A stretch of DNA of 62,069 nt from Elusimicrobiota bacterium. Its GTDB lineage: Bacteria > Elusimicrobiota > Elusimicrobia > UBA1565. Shown here piece after piece: positions 40,889 to 50,100 of the stretch. How positions within the stretch are numbered: position 1 is the first letter of the stretch; each line of letters opens with the position of its first letter. The notes beneath the pieces were generated by a model. The model saw nothing but the letters and a program-made list of their open reading frames with translations. It searched no databases and had not been told where the DNA came from. The stretch covers positions 1 to 62,069 of the forward strand of contig JACRDU010000034.1 in the NCBI GenBank assembly GCA_016218495.1. Direction: 5' to 3'. Position numbers and translations under genes: made by a program.

Positions 40889-43515
40889 TTCCCGCTCCCC
40901 CGGAGGTACTCGTCGGAGCCGGGCCGCTTGTGGAACAGCGTGAGCGGGACCTTGCCTTCGAGGCCTTCCAGCTTGAACTCGGGGTAAAATTTGGGCGGCA
41001 CTCCGCAGCCGGTGAAGAAGCCCTGAGACTTCCCTTCGGAGTCGACGCCGGTCTGGCAGTAGCGGAAGATGTCCTGGCTGAGGACGGTGTTGCCGTCGCG
41101 CCCGGTCAGCTCGGTGACGTAGGTGATGCGGCGCACGCCGTCGGGGAAGCGCGTGAGCTGGATGATCATGTGGACGGCGGAGCTCACCATCTCGCGCACG
41201 GCCCAGATCGGCAGCTCGGAGGACGCCATCATGCACATCGCCTCGAGGCGGGTCAGCGCGTCGCGCGGGGTGTTGGCGTGGATGGTGGCCATGGAGCCTT
41301 CGTGGCCGGTGTTCATCGCCTGCAGCATGTCGAAGGCCTCGGAGCCGCGGCACTCGCCGACGACGATGCGGTCGGGGCGCATACGAAGGCAGTTCTTGAC
41401 GAGGTCTCGGATGGTCACCTCGCCCTTGCCTTCGACGTTGGGCGGGCGGGATTCCAGGCGTATCCAATGCTGCTGCTGCAGCCGCAGCTCGGCCGTATCC
41501 TCGACGGTGATGATGCGCTCTTCCTCCGGGATGTAGTTCGAGAGCATGTTCAGGAAGGTGGTCTTGCCGGTGCCGGTACCGCCGGAGATGATGAAGGACT
41601 TCTTGATGTGGACCGCCGCGGCCAGGAAGTCCAGCATGGACTGCTCGATCGAGCCCATCTTGACCAGGATGTCCCCGGTGAAGGGCTTCTTCGAGAAGCG
41701 GCGGATGGTCAGGGTCGCTCCGCTGACGGCCAGGGGCGGGATGATGGCGTTGACGCGGGAACCGTCCTTCAGACGCGCGTCGACCAGGGGCACCGACTCG
41801 TCGATGCGGCGCCCGACCGGCGCGACGATGCGCTTGATGACCTGGATGACCTGGTCGTCGTCGCGGAAGCGCAGGGGGGTCAGCACCAGGCGGCCCTTCT
41901 GCTCGATGTAGACCCGGTCCGGCGCGTTGACCATGATTTCGTTGATCGACGGGTCGCGCATCAGCGTCTCGAGCGGACCCAGCCCCAGGATCTCGTCGAT
42001 GAGCTCTTCGACGAAGCGCGAGCGCATGTCGCGCGAGAGCGGCAGGTTGGTCTCTTTGGCGAGGAGGTTGTCGATGATGATCCCGACCTTCTTGCGGGTC
42101 TCCTCGTCCTCCTTCGCGCCTTCGCCGATTCGGATGCGCTCGGTCTCCATCGCGGTGACGACGTTCTTGTGGACCTTCCCCTTGAGCTCGTCCCAGAACT
42201 CGGGGACGTCGGTGCGCTTGACGACGACCTTGCCCTCGGCGTTCCGGGTCTCGACGACCTGCATCGTCCCGTTGCCGCTTCCGCCGCTGCCGGCGCCCCA
42301 GCCCAGGCCGATGCCCCCCTCGATGTTCGAGCCGCTGGCCGCCGCCGCCCAGTCCTTGGCGTGCGGCTTGGTCTCCATCACGATGCCCAGCAGCGGGCGC
42401 AGGGCCTTGACCCAGTCCGAGTGGGGCTGCTCGACGACCAGGACCCGCGCGGTGTTGGCGAACTCGGGCAGCAGGTCCTCCCACGGCATGTAGGAGAGCA
42501 CGCGCTTGTTCATCGCCGCAAAGAACCTCTCCACCTCCTTGGGGGCCAGCGCCCCCGGGAGGTTGCCCTCGTTGATGACCACCTCGAAGCGCTCGAGCGG
42601 GAAGTGCAGCGTCTTGAGGTCCTGGAACATGTTGTAGGTCGCCTCGAAGTGGGCGCGCTGCGGCAGGCAGGTCCAGAAGATGACGTCGGCCAGGTCGAAG
42701 GCGAAGACCTGCATGGGGAAGAAGGGGTCCACGTCGATGAAGAGGTCGTAGGACTGGCACAGGCTCTCCAGGATGGGGACCACCTGGGCCGGGTTGAGCG
42801 AGGCGGCGTCGAGCCGGTTGTTGCCGAGCGGGAGGGCGCCTACCCCCCACTGCGAGATCGGCACCCGGCCCTTGAGCAGCTTGGAGAGGACGTTGACGTC
42901 CTTCCCGACGGTCTGGGTCAGGCTGGCCAGCGTCGGGGGCTGCAGGTTCAGCATGAAGGAGAGCTCGTTGCGGCAGAGCGGGTCGAGGTGGACCAGGATG
43001 ACGTTCCGGCTCTGCGTCCCGGCCCACGCCAAGGCGAGGTTCAGCGCGATGGTGGTCTTTCCCACGCCCTCCTTCGGCCCCGAGAAGACCACCACCCGGC
43101 CGGTCGGCAGGGTCTGTGCCGTCTGGGTCTGGGTGACGGGCGCGACCGCGGACGGGTTCACCCGGATCTGCGACGGAGGTGCGGCGACCGGAGGGGCGCC
43201 GCCGGGGATGGCCGCGGGCGGGGAGAATGCGGGCGGAGCGAAGGAGGGCGGGGCTCCCGGCGGGCTGAAGGACGGCGGGGCGAAGGCGGGCGGCGCTCCC
43301 GGCGGGCTGAAGGACGGCGGGGCGAAGCTCGGCGGCATGGCCGGGGACGGGGTGAAGGTCGGCGGCGACAGCGGCGGCAGCCCGCCCGGGGGAGCCGTGG
43401 GAGCCGGCGTGGGTATCCCGGGCGTCGGCAGGATCATCGGGCGCGGAGGGACCGAGCCCGGCTTCGGAGCCAGGCCCGGCGGCATGAAGATCCCCGGCGG
43501 TTTCTGTTCGGCCAT
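40885..43515 (-). CDS. CpaE/TadZ-CpaF/TadA fusion: MinD-like ATPase joined to Tad secretion ATPase
   Basis: An 876-residue fusion. Residues 1-115 are Pro-rich with 14-residue repeats (PSFAPPSFSPPGAP). Residues about 138-390 form a CpaE/TadZ-like ParA/MinD ATPase with a Walker A GPKEGVGKTT (Lys153) and DVDPFFP in the Walker B region. A Gly/Ser linker lies at about 395-415. Residues about 440-870 are the CpaF/TadA motor: Walker A GGTGTGKTT (Lys651), the Asp box TVEDTAELRL, Walker B PDRIVVGECRG and the His box ATIHANTP. The motor powers Flp pilus assembly; TadZ normally localises the machine as a separate protein. It overlaps tadB by ATGA. Confidence 0.9.
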   Translation of the reverse strand: MAEQKPPGIFMPPGLAPKPGSVPPRPMILPTPGIPTPAPTAPPGGLPPLSPPTFTPSPAMPPSFAPPSFSPPGAPPAFAPPSFSPPGAPPSFAPPAFSPPAAIPGGAPPVAAPPSQIRVNPSAVAPVTQTQTAQTLPTGRVVVFSGPKEGVGKTTIALNLALAWAGTQSRNVILVHLDPLCRNELSFMLNLQPPTLASLTQTVGKDVNVLSKLLKGRVPISQWGVGALPLGNNRLDAASLNPAQVVPILESLCQSYDLFIDVDPFFPMQVFAFDLADVIFWTCLPQRAHFEATYNMFQDLKTLHFPLERFEVVINEGNLPGALAPKEVERFFAAMNKRVLSYMPWEDLLPEFANTARVLVVEQPHSDWVKALRPLLGIVMETKPHAKDWAAAASGSNIEGGIGLGWGAGSGGSGNGTMQVVETRNAEGKVVVKRTDVPEFWDELKGKVHKNVVTAMETERIRIGEGAKEDEETRKKVGIIIDNLLAKETNLPLSRDMRSRFVEELIDEILGLGPLETLMRDPSINEIMVNAPDRVYIEQKGRLVLTPLRFRDDDQVIQVIKRIVAPVGRRIDESVPLVDARLKDGSRVNAIIPPLAVSGATLTIRRFSKKPFTGDILVKMGSIEQSMLDFLAAAVHIKKSFIISGGTGTGKTTFLNMLSNYIPEEERIITVEDTAELRLQQQHWIRLESRPPNVEGKGEVTIRDLVKNCLRMRPDRIVVGECRGSEAFDMLQAMNTGHEGSMATIHANTPRDALTRLEAMCMMASSELPIWAVREMVSSAVHMIIQLTRFPDGVRRITYVTELTGRDGNTVLSQDIFRYCQTGVDSEGKSQGFFTGCGVPPKFYPEFKLEGLEGKVPLTLFHKRPGSDEYLRGSGK
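43211..43338. repeat. 42-bp tandem repeat encoding Pro-rich units
   Basis: About three tandem copies of a 42-base unit lie in the 5' part of the CpaE-CpaF fusion. Two copies share an identical 33-base core (43253-43285 and 43295-43327). Each unit encodes 14 residues of the type PSFAPPSFSPPGAP. Copy number may vary between strains. Confidence 0.75.
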
Positions 43516-43533
43516 CGGCTGCGCGTCCCTACG

Positions 43534-44319
43534 TCACTCCACGATCTCGAGCGTCACGAAGAGGAACAGGGATTTCTGCTCCTCGATGATGCTCGTGGTG
43601 GTGAAAAGCTGCCCCAGGAGGGGGATGCGGCCGATGAAGGGAACCCGCGTCTTGGTCATGTTCTTGGCGCTGGACTTCAGGCCGCCGATCACGATGGTCT
43701 CGCCCGACTTGATCTCGACCTCGGTCTGGATCTGGCGGGTGACGATGGAGGGGACCGTCGTGTTGCCCACGGTGACGGGCTTGGAGAAGTCGGGGTTCGA
43801 GACCTCGAGCTGCAGCTGGGCGTCGATATGGTCCTTCTTGTTGGGGTTGATGACCGGGAGGATGTTGAGGATGACGCCGAACTTCTTGAATTCGACGCCG
43901 ACGCCCTGGTTGTTGGTGACCGGGTAGGGCTGGTCGCCGCCGACCACGAAGTTGGCCTGGACCGCGTTCTTGGTGATGATCTTCGGGTTGGAGAGCAGCT
44001 GGGCCTTGCCCTCCGTCTCGAGCATCTTGAGCGACGTCTGCATCTGGGTCAGGCGCTCGAAGTTCGCGACCTTGATGATGCCGGGGATGGGGGTCTTCTC
44101 CGCGAAGTTGATCCCGGTCGTGAACGGCGCCCAGGAGAAGCCGATGTCCTTGGACACCGAGCCGCTGATCTCGACGACATCGGCGCTCACGGCCACCATG
44201 GACTCCGATTGGTCGCTCTCCTCGGCCGCGGCCTCCTCCTGCGCCCGCGCCGCGCCCGCGGCCGCCAGGAGGAGGAGCCCTCCCAGGACCGCGTCGAGTC
44301 TCAGCTGGTGGCGTTTCAT
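43534..44319 (-). CDS. Short secretin-domain protein of the Tad locus (CpaC/RcpA-like)
   Basis: A 261-residue protein with a signal peptide (VLGGLLLLAAAGAARAQ) and a complete secretin C-domain. Visible motifs are KMLETEGKAQLLSNPKIITKN, VGVEFKKFGVILNILPVI, VPSIVTRQIQTEVEIKSGETIVIGGL and VPFIGRIPLLGQLF. CpaC/RcpA proteins are usually 400-600 residues with N-terminal ring-building domains, which are absent here: only about 30 residues separate the signal peptide from the secretin fold. It should form the outer-membrane pore for the Flp pilus. It lies 18 bases upstream of the CpaE-CpaF gene. Confidence 0.88.
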   Translation of the reverse strand: MKRHQLRLDAVLGGLLLLAAAGAARAQEEAAAEESDQSESMVAVSADVVEISGSVSKDIGFSWAPFTTGINFAEKTPIPGIIKVANFERLTQMQTSLKMLETEGKAQLLSNPKIITKNAVQANFVVGGDQPYPVTNNQGVGVEFKKFGVILNILPVINPNKKDHIDAQLQLEVSNPDFSKPVTVGNTTVPSIVTRQIQTEVEIKSGETIVIGGLKSSAKNMTKTRVPFIGRIPLLGQLFTTTSIIEEQKSLFLFVTLEIVE

Positions 44320-44361
44320 GGTGTCATTCCGGAGCGCTCGGGATATCTTCGGCTCATCCTC

Positions 44362-45117
44362 TTATCTGAACAGCTTCCTGAAGCTCGCCATCTCCATCGG
44401 GTGCATCTCAATGTCGCCCAGGCCGCGCAGGATGACGGTGATGTCGCCCTGCTTCTGGGCCAAAGAGAGGTACTGCGCCTCGTTGGGGTTCAGGGCCACG
44501 CTGACGATGCCCTTCTCCGCGAAGGCGGCGGAGGTCTTGTCGTCCTTCTCCGCGTCGCCGAACTGCTTGGCCGTCATGCCCTGGCCGAGGTTCCCGCCCA
44601 CGCCGAGCACGAGCACGTTCTGGAGGATGGTTGCGGTGACCTTCTCCTTGCGGTTGTCGGCCATCAGGGCGTCGAAGGTGACCAGGATGTCGACCCGGTC
44701 CCCGGGCTTGATGAGCTTGAGGAGGTCCGACTCGATCGGGACCACGGCGCCGCGATAGCCCGGCGGAATCTTGACGCTGAGGCCGGAGGTCGGCGACAGC
44801 GAGGTCAGCGCGGACTGGCTGATCTGGTTGCCCTTGGGGATGCGGACCCGGGTGACCAGGTTCGCGATCTGCTTCACGTCCGAGGGAACCTTGATCTCGA
44901 CGGCGTCCTGGGCCATGAACTTGCGCGGGACCGCCTTGGTCTGCACCAGGTCTTCCTTCAGCAGGGTGCGCTCGGGCAGGTCGACGCGGGAGACGAGCAC
45001 GGTGGCGTTCTCGTAGGACTGCGAGAGCTGCTTCTCGCGGCTCGTCAGGACCATCAGGTAGACCACGGCGGCTCCCACCGCCAGGACCATGGGTACGAGA
45101 ATGCCTTTCTTTTCCAT
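44362..45117 (-). CDS. cpaB: Tad pilus assembly protein CpaB/RcpC
   Basis: A 251-residue protein with an N-terminal anchor (ILVPMVLAVGAAVVYLMVL). The SAF domain runs at about 40-110 (ATVLVSRVDLPERTLLKEDLV, VTRVRIPKGNQISQSALT). The RcpC C-terminal domain follows, with PPGYRGAVVPIESD, LIKPGDRVDILVTF, ATILQNVLVLGVG and VSVALNPNEAQYLSLAQKQG. CpaB-type proteins are thought to connect the secretin to the periplasm or peptidoglycan. The order tadE-cpaB-secretin-cpaEF matches Tad loci generally. Confidence 0.92.
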   Translation of the reverse strand: MEKKGILVPMVLAVGAAVVYLMVLTSREKQLSQSYENATVLVSRVDLPERTLLKEDLVQTKAVPRKFMAQDAVEIKVPSDVKQIANLVTRVRIPKGNQISQSALTSLSPTSGLSVKIPPGYRGAVVPIESDLLKLIKPGDRVDILVTFDALMADNRKEKVTATILQNVLVLGVGGNLGQGMTAKQFGDAEKDDKTSAAFAEKGIVSVALNPNEAQYLSLAQKQGDITVILRGLGDIEMHPMEMASFRKLFR

Positions 45118-45138
45118 GATGTCACCCTTACCGTGCGC

Positions 45139-45606
45139 TCATTTGAACAACGGCCGCTCTATCGGCATCCTGACCTGAGCCTTCAGCAGACGATAGCGCC
45201 GGTCCTTCGTGTTCGAGAGGATCAGACCCGTCATCGGGAAGATCATCGGAACGCGCTGCATCATCGTCACCACCACGTCGAAATTCGGACAGCCTTCCTG
45301 CGGGTCCGTCAGCGTCTGCTCGGTGATGGCGGACATCGTAATCCCCTTGAGGATCGAAAGGCCGACGGTCTTCATCTTGCCCGCGTTCACCACCGGGGGC
45401 GGACACCCCGGAGCGGCGATGGCCGTCGCGCTCAGGGACCCGATGCGCGCGACCTCGTAGGCCGCATGATGGAGCAGGATGGTCCGGAACGCCAGGTGCC
45501 CCGTCTCCATCACCGTGAAGACGAGCAGCAGGAACACAGGCAGCATCAGCAGGACCTCTATGAGGACCTGCCCTCCGCGTGCGCTGCGCGCCGTCTTCCC
45601 TTTCAT
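45139..45606 (-). CDS. tadE: TadE-like pseudopilin
   Basis: A 155-residue pseudopilin. A short basic leader (MKGKTARSARGG) is followed by QVLIEVLLMLPVFLLLVFTVMETG, the class III pilin motif with Glu at mature position 5 and a hydrophobic helix. This is the site expected for a TadV/CpaA prepilin peptidase, which is not encoded in the window. Two Cys (in GCPPP and GCPNF) could form a disulfide in the globular part. It lies downstream of the two Flp-type pilins and is separated from them by a strong hairpin. Confidence 0.88.
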   Translation of the reverse strand: MKGKTARSARGGQVLIEVLLMLPVFLLLVFTVMETGHLAFRTILLHHAAYEVARIGSLSATAIAAPGCPPPVVNAGKMKTVGLSILKGITMSAITEQTLTDPQEGCPNFDVVVTMMQRVPMIFPMTGLILSNTKDRRYRLLKAQVRMPIERPLFK

Positions 45607-45625
45607 CCATGGTCTCCGCCGCGTC

Positions 45626-45660
45626 CCCGGGTCCGGCGCCGCGTCGGCGCCGGACCCGGG
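45626..45660 (-). other. Perfect 16-bp hairpin between pilin gene and tadE
   Basis: CCCGGGTCCGGCGCCG and CGGCGCCGGACCCGGG form a 16-bp perfect stem with a 3-base loop (CGT). There is no U-tract, so full termination is unlikely. It may cause partial termination or protect the upstream pilin mRNA from 3' decay. Confidence 0.75.
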
Positions 45661-45671
45661 TCGCGCGTCCC

Positions 45672-45881
45672 TCAGCCCTGCCCCACCGTCGAGGCCGCGC
45701 CGGAGATCATCCCCATGATCTGGTTGAAGATGCCGCTGATCTGCGGTTTAAACATCTTGCCGATGACGAGGATGACGCCGACGATCACGGCCAGCATCAT
45801 CAGGTACTCGACCGTGTTCTGGCCCCGCTCGCTCTGGAGCCGGACCAGGACCTTCATGAGCTTCTCTTTGGCTTTCTTCAT
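45672..45881 (-). CDS. flp: Flp-type pilin (major pilin candidate)
   Basis: A 69-residue Flp/Fap family prepilin. The cleavage region is RLQSERGQNTVEYLMMLAVIV, with Gly before the cut, Glu5 and the Glu-Tyr pair typical of Flp. It is followed by a hydrophobic helix and a short tail ending TVGQG. The leader of about 20 residues is basic (KKAKEKLMKVLVRL). A GAGGGGAGG ribosome binding site stands before the ATG, one of the strongest in the window, which suits a major structural subunit. It is followed by the 16-bp hairpin. Confidence 0.9.
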   Translation of the reverse strand: MKKAKEKLMKVLVRLQSERGQNTVEYLMMLAVIVGVILVIGKMFKPQISGIFNQIMGMISGAASTVGQG

Positions 45882-45895
45882 GACTCAACCTCCCC

Positions 45896-46102
45896 TCAGT
45901 AATACGCCGTCAATATGACCTGCCCGGCTTTAGAGAAATAGTTCTTCAGATTGTTCTGGAGCAGCTTGTACATCCCCGTGAAGAGGAACAAGAGCATGGT
46001 CGTCATCAAGAGGTACTCGACCACGGCCTGCCCGCGCGGCAGGCGGCGGCGCCCGCGCGCGCAGGAAGCCTGCGCCGCACCCTTCCACGGACGAGCAATC
46101 AT
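45896..46102 (-). CDS. Second Flp/TadE-like small pilin
   Basis: A 68-residue prepilin-like protein. The leader MIARPWKGAAQASCARGRRRLPRG precedes QAVVEYLLMTTMLLFLFTGMY, with Gly at the cut site and the conserved Glu5-Tyr6. The tail (NNLKNYFSKAGQVILTAYY) is short. The ATG at 46102 was chosen because a good promoter lies just upstream, with its start point predicted near 46121. An earlier in-frame ATG at 46174, overlapping the previous stop, would put the promoter inside the gene. No ribosome binding site is evident. It is the first gene of the Tad operon. Confidence 0.75.
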   Translation of the reverse strand: MIARPWKGAAQASCARGRRRLPRGQAVVEYLLMTTMLLFLFTGMYKLLQNNLKNYFSKAGQVILTAYY

Positions 46103-46127
46103 AAGAGGAAGAACGTTCTCTTCTCGA

Positions 46128-46156
46128 AGTGTAGACGGAATCCCGGAGAGCGTCAA
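46128..46156 (-). promoter_or_regulatory. Sigma-70-like promoter of the Tad operon, TTGACG-N17-TACACT
   Basis: On the minus strand the -35 TTGACG (46156-46151) and -10 TACACT (46133-46128) are exactly 17 bases apart. A 10-base palindrome, AGAACGTTCT (46110-46119), lies between the predicted start point and the first ATG and could be an operator. Confidence 0.65.
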
Positions 46157-46173
46157 GGAAGCAGGGAAACCCA

Positions 46174-47148
46174 TCAGAATTTCACCTTGACCTGCATCAT
46201 GTCCGCCGTCCCCAGCGAGCCGTACGAGACGAGAGTGTAGTCGACGTTGATCCCGTAGCCGAAGGCCTGGGCGGTGAACATCCCCAGCCCGAAGCTGAGC
46301 TTCGGAGAGCCGATCATCGGGTAAAGGAAGCTGCGGTCCTCCTGGAGGACCTGGCCGAGGTCGTCGGCCGAATAGTAGCCCATGCGCAGGTAGATCTGCC
46401 CCACCTGCAGCAGGTCCTCGGGGAGCATGAACTCCCCGCCCAGGCCGAGCCGCACGGGGCCGTCGGAGGGCTTGGCGACCTCGATGGAGGTCGTCATGAG
46501 GTCGAACATCTTGATGGCGGCGCCCCCGCGCGTCACCGAGGCTATCTGGGAGTTGTTCGCCCCGAGGTTCTGCGAGGCGAAGCCGAAGGTGATGTACTGG
46601 TTGGGCTTGAGCAGGGCGCCGAAGTCCCCGGCCATGGCGTTGTGGATGGTCCCCGCGTTGTCCTCGTGTGCCACGCGGAGCGACGCCCCCAGCATGACCT
46701 TCTCGTACCAGAAGGAGCGCCCGACGCCGAAGGTGCCGAACCCGTCCTGCACCCGCACGTCCTCCCCCTGGAGCGGGACGCCCTGGGAGTTGCGGACCTC
46801 GAAGCCGTCCACCGTCAGATACCCGAAGTTCGCCCCGAGCACCGTCCGGCCGAGCGGATGGGCGTAGCCCATATAGAAGGGAGAGTCGATGTCCTGGATG
46901 TGGCGCATGTAGCCGTACGACGCCTCGCGTTGCTGGGTCAGGGCCAGGCCCGCGGGGTTCCAGTTGAGGGCGTCGGTCCCCTCGGCCAGGGCGACATAAG
47001 ACCTGCCCAGCGCCATGGCGCGGGCGCTGCCGATGCCCACCTTGAGGAACGACGCCCCGCCGGTCCCGGCCGCCGGGTCGATGGCGGCCGCGGGCGCCGC
47101 CCCCAGGAGGGCGAGGACGAGGGCGAGGTGGAGGCCGCGGGCGTTCAT
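46174..47148 (-). CDS. PorV/PorQ-family outer-membrane beta-barrel protein
   Basis: A 324-residue protein with a signal peptide (HLALVLALLGAAPAAA). The family signature FLKVGIGSARAMALGRSYVALAEGTDALNWNPAGLA occupies about residues 34-70, and beta-barrel strands follow to a C-terminal MMQVKVKF. PorV is an outer-membrane shuttle of type IX secretion in Bacteroidota. Homologues in other phyla are often of unknown role. It overlaps the stop of the 1121-residue FlgD-Ig-type gene (ATGA), which strongly suggests a shared function, such as export or display of that protein. It precedes the Tad operon but probably is not part of it. Confidence 0.85.
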   Translation of the reverse strand: MNARGLHLALVLALLGAAPAAAIDPAAGTGGASFLKVGIGSARAMALGRSYVALAEGTDALNWNPAGLALTQQREASYGYMRHIQDIDSPFYMGYAHPLGRTVLGANFGYLTVDGFEVRNSQGVPLQGEDVRVQDGFGTFGVGRSFWYEKVMLGASLRVAHEDNAGTIHNAMAGDFGALLKPNQYITFGFASQNLGANNSQIASVTRGGAAIKMFDLMTTSIEVAKPSDGPVRLGLGGEFMLPEDLLQVGQIYLRMGYYSADDLGQVLQEDRSFLYPMIGSPKLSFGLGMFTAQAFGYGINVDYTLVSYGSLGTADMMQVKVKF

Positions 47149-50100
47149 GGGATGAGCAGCTTCTTGATGGTCTGGAAGAGCGACCGCTCTCCGCGGGTGC
47201 CTTCCTCGCGGATGACGGCGAAATACACCCCATGGGCCAGCTTGCGCCCATGCTGGTTGGACTTGTCCCAGACGAAGTTGACGTAGGTGTCGGCGGCATT
47301 GACCCCGAAGTCCTTGTCCAGGACCTGCTCGCCGGCGATGTTGTAGATCTTGAGGCTGACCTTGCCCTGGAGCGGCACGTAGATCTTGAAGGTGGCCGTC
47401 GCGTCCCGCAGCGGGTTCGGATAGACGAAGGTGTTCCCGAAGAAGTTGCCGCGCGCGTCGCCGGCGCCGCTGCGCACCACCGGGACCTCGGCGATGATGA
47501 GGTCCTCGGCCAGCGGGGCCCCCGCCGCCAGGTTTCCCGAGATGGTGTCGATCGAATCGATGGAGGTCGAGCCGACGATCTTGAACAGATAGTTCCCGTC
47601 GGGGACTATGGCCAGGGTCTCGTCGGTCCCGTCCCATACCTCGGAGACCTCGGCGCGCGCCGGGCGGATGCCCACGATGCGCTTGACCAGGCTCTGCGAC
47701 TCGGGCGGGGTCGGGTTGCCGTTCCCATCGAAGATGGTCCCGGGCTTGTAGATCTTCACCGAGACCTTCATCGTCTCCGAGACCTGGTAGGCGATCAGCG
47801 CGGAGCCGAAGTCCGGGCGCAGGGGGCTGACCGCCACGTCGTAGATCCTCAGCGGGTTGACCGAGACCGTGATCTGCGCCGTCGACCCCGAGGCCAGGGT
47901 GGAGGCAAGGTCCTCCGCCACGGCGCGCACGATGTAGAACCCCGGCTCCACGAAGCTGCCCTGGTCGCTGCGGCCGTCCCAGAACTCCTTATTGAGGATG
48001 TTCGCGTCGCGCACCTGCCCCGAGATGATGGTCTTCACGACGCTGGCGGCGACCGACTGCTTGATGACCTGGATGGTCACGGAGGACTGCCGGGTGAGCG
48101 AATAGTCGATCTCGTAGGGCGGCAGCGAGATGGTCTGGCTCGAATTGAAGAGCTGGGGGAAGGTGGGCGTGACGTTGAAGATGGGGAAGACGATCGAGCC
48201 GCGGGCCACCGTCAGGCTCCCGTAGATCTGGTCGCTGGCGAAGAACTTCGGGGTCGTCGTGGACTGGGCGGTCAGGGTGAAGACGTAGTTCCCGTCCGGG
48301 ACGAACAGGCCGTCCTGGTCGCGCCCGTCCCAGAACTCGGTGATGCGCAGCCGGCCCGGGCGCATCCCGCGGATGGTGATCAGCGGCTTGGCCAGGCCCC
48401 CGCCGAGCGTCACCTGCCCGCACAGCCCCGGGTCGATCTGTGCGCAGGGAGGCCAGGTCGCCGTCGAGCCCGTGACGACCGTCCCCGGCGGATAGATGTT
48501 GAGCGCCACCAGCATCGGCTGGGAGAGCTGGTAGCTGAGGGTCAGCACGTCGGTGGCCCCGGTCAAGAGCGGCGAGGTCTGGATGTCCGTGATGCGGAAG
48601 GAATCGATGAAGAAGAGCGCCGTCGTCGTCGAGACCTTGCTGGGGAACACGCTGTCCGCCGCCGTCAGCTGGACCAGGTAGGTCCCGGAGCTCACCCAGA
48701 GCCCGTCGTTGCCCGTCGGGATGAGCCAGCGCTCCCTGTTGAGGAAGTTGCCGGGCCGCACGTCGTTGTTGACCAGGGTCTTAATCAGGGTGTTCCCCGC
48801 CGCATTGAATATCTTGACGCTGACCAGGGCTTCCCGCGAGAGGGAGTAGCTGAATGTGAAGGGGTCGAGGCCCGCCACGGGAGGCGAGGAGCCGATGACC
48901 GTGGAGGCCGGCCCGATCTGGCTCACGGTGACGAGGCCACGCGAGATGGTCAAAAAGCCGCTGCGGGCGTTGGAGGACCAGATGCGCCGATCCGTGCTCG
49001 GGGCGCGGAAGGTGAAGCCGTTGGCGGAGGGCAGCGACGCGTAGAGGACGAAAACGTAGTCCCCGTCCGCCAGCACGTTGCCGTTGAAGTCCCGGCCGTC
49101 CCAGAAGGAGATGACGGATTTGCGGAAGTCCTTCTGCTCCTCGATGTGCCGGACGGGCAGCGCCGAGGCCCCGAAAGCCTTCTGGACCCCCAGGGTGCCG
49201 AAGGCGGAGGTCGCCGCCTCGTCGGCGAGGGCATTGACGCTGTTGAGGCCGTTGCCGAAGGAGGTCCCGGGCGGATAGATGTCGATGAAGACCGTGGCGG
49301 GCTCGGTCACGACATAGCTCAGGACGGCCAGGGAGGTCGACTGGTCCGTCAACGGCTGGACGCGGATGTCGGTGATCTGGAGCGTATCGAGGGCGATCTG
49401 GCGGGTGACGGCGATGCTCAGGTCGGGGCCGAACTGGTCCCGGGAGAAGGATTGCAGGGTGGCCAGATAGACCCCGGGCGGCCCCAGGTCGCCGTTGTCG
49501 TAGCGCCCGTTCCAGGAATCGCCGTTCTGCAGGGTCCCGCTCGGGATGCCTTCCCCGACGCGCGGCAGCCCGGGGACGACGGTCCGGATGATGGGGGTCT
49601 GGAGCGCGTTGGTCACCTGGTGGATGGTCATGTACATCGTGGCGTCTTTGGCGAGCCGATAGGTCATGTTGTACGGCTCGGCCGCCACGCCGGTCAGGTC
49701 GCCCACCACGGTCGGGGAGGCCCGCGCCACGTGCACGTTCGTCACGTCCACGGTGATGGGCTTCTCGTCGACCACGATGCCGCCGGAGTCCTTCGTGAAG
49801 CCGCCGGGATAAGCCCGGGTCTGGGTGATGTTGATGTTCCCACTGGCCCCGGTCTGGTTGGTCGCCACGGTGGCGCGGAACCCGTACTGCCCGTTCGACT
49901 TGCCGAACTCGCCCTGCATGTTGATCGAGCCGTCCCACATCACGCAGAAGGGCGGCAGCAGGACGCCGTTGGTCGAGGACCCGCCCGGAATCTGTCCGGG
50001 GTTGTCGATGAAGAAGGTCCTCAGCGGCGGGGTCGACTGCGCATCGAGGGGGTTCGAACCCTGCTGGTACTTGAAGATCTCGAAATTGACGAAGTCCAGG

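Noticed and set aside
39368-43027. 1219-codon minus-strand frame joining CpaF-region sequence to TadB
   Set aside because: Only the last 506 codons (from 40888) are TadB. The rest is an out-of-frame shadow of the CpaE-CpaF gene.
43211-43338. Short repeats considered as a possible CRISPR array
   Set aside because: The repeats are head-to-tail 42-base coding units without spacers and are in frame with a Pro-rich protein segment.
40843-45918. 1691-codon plus-strand open frame across the Tad locus
   Set aside because: It is antisense to secretin, CpaB, CpaE-CpaF and TadE genes that are recognisable at motif level. Its product is low-complexity Gly/Arg/Val/Leu-rich sequence, a GC-rich shadow.
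45896-46174. Longer version of the first Tad pilin starting at 46174
   Set aside because: It would place a near-consensus promoter inside the coding region and give a pilin leader much longer than normal. The ATG at 46102 is preferred, though the TGATG overlap keeps the alternative open.
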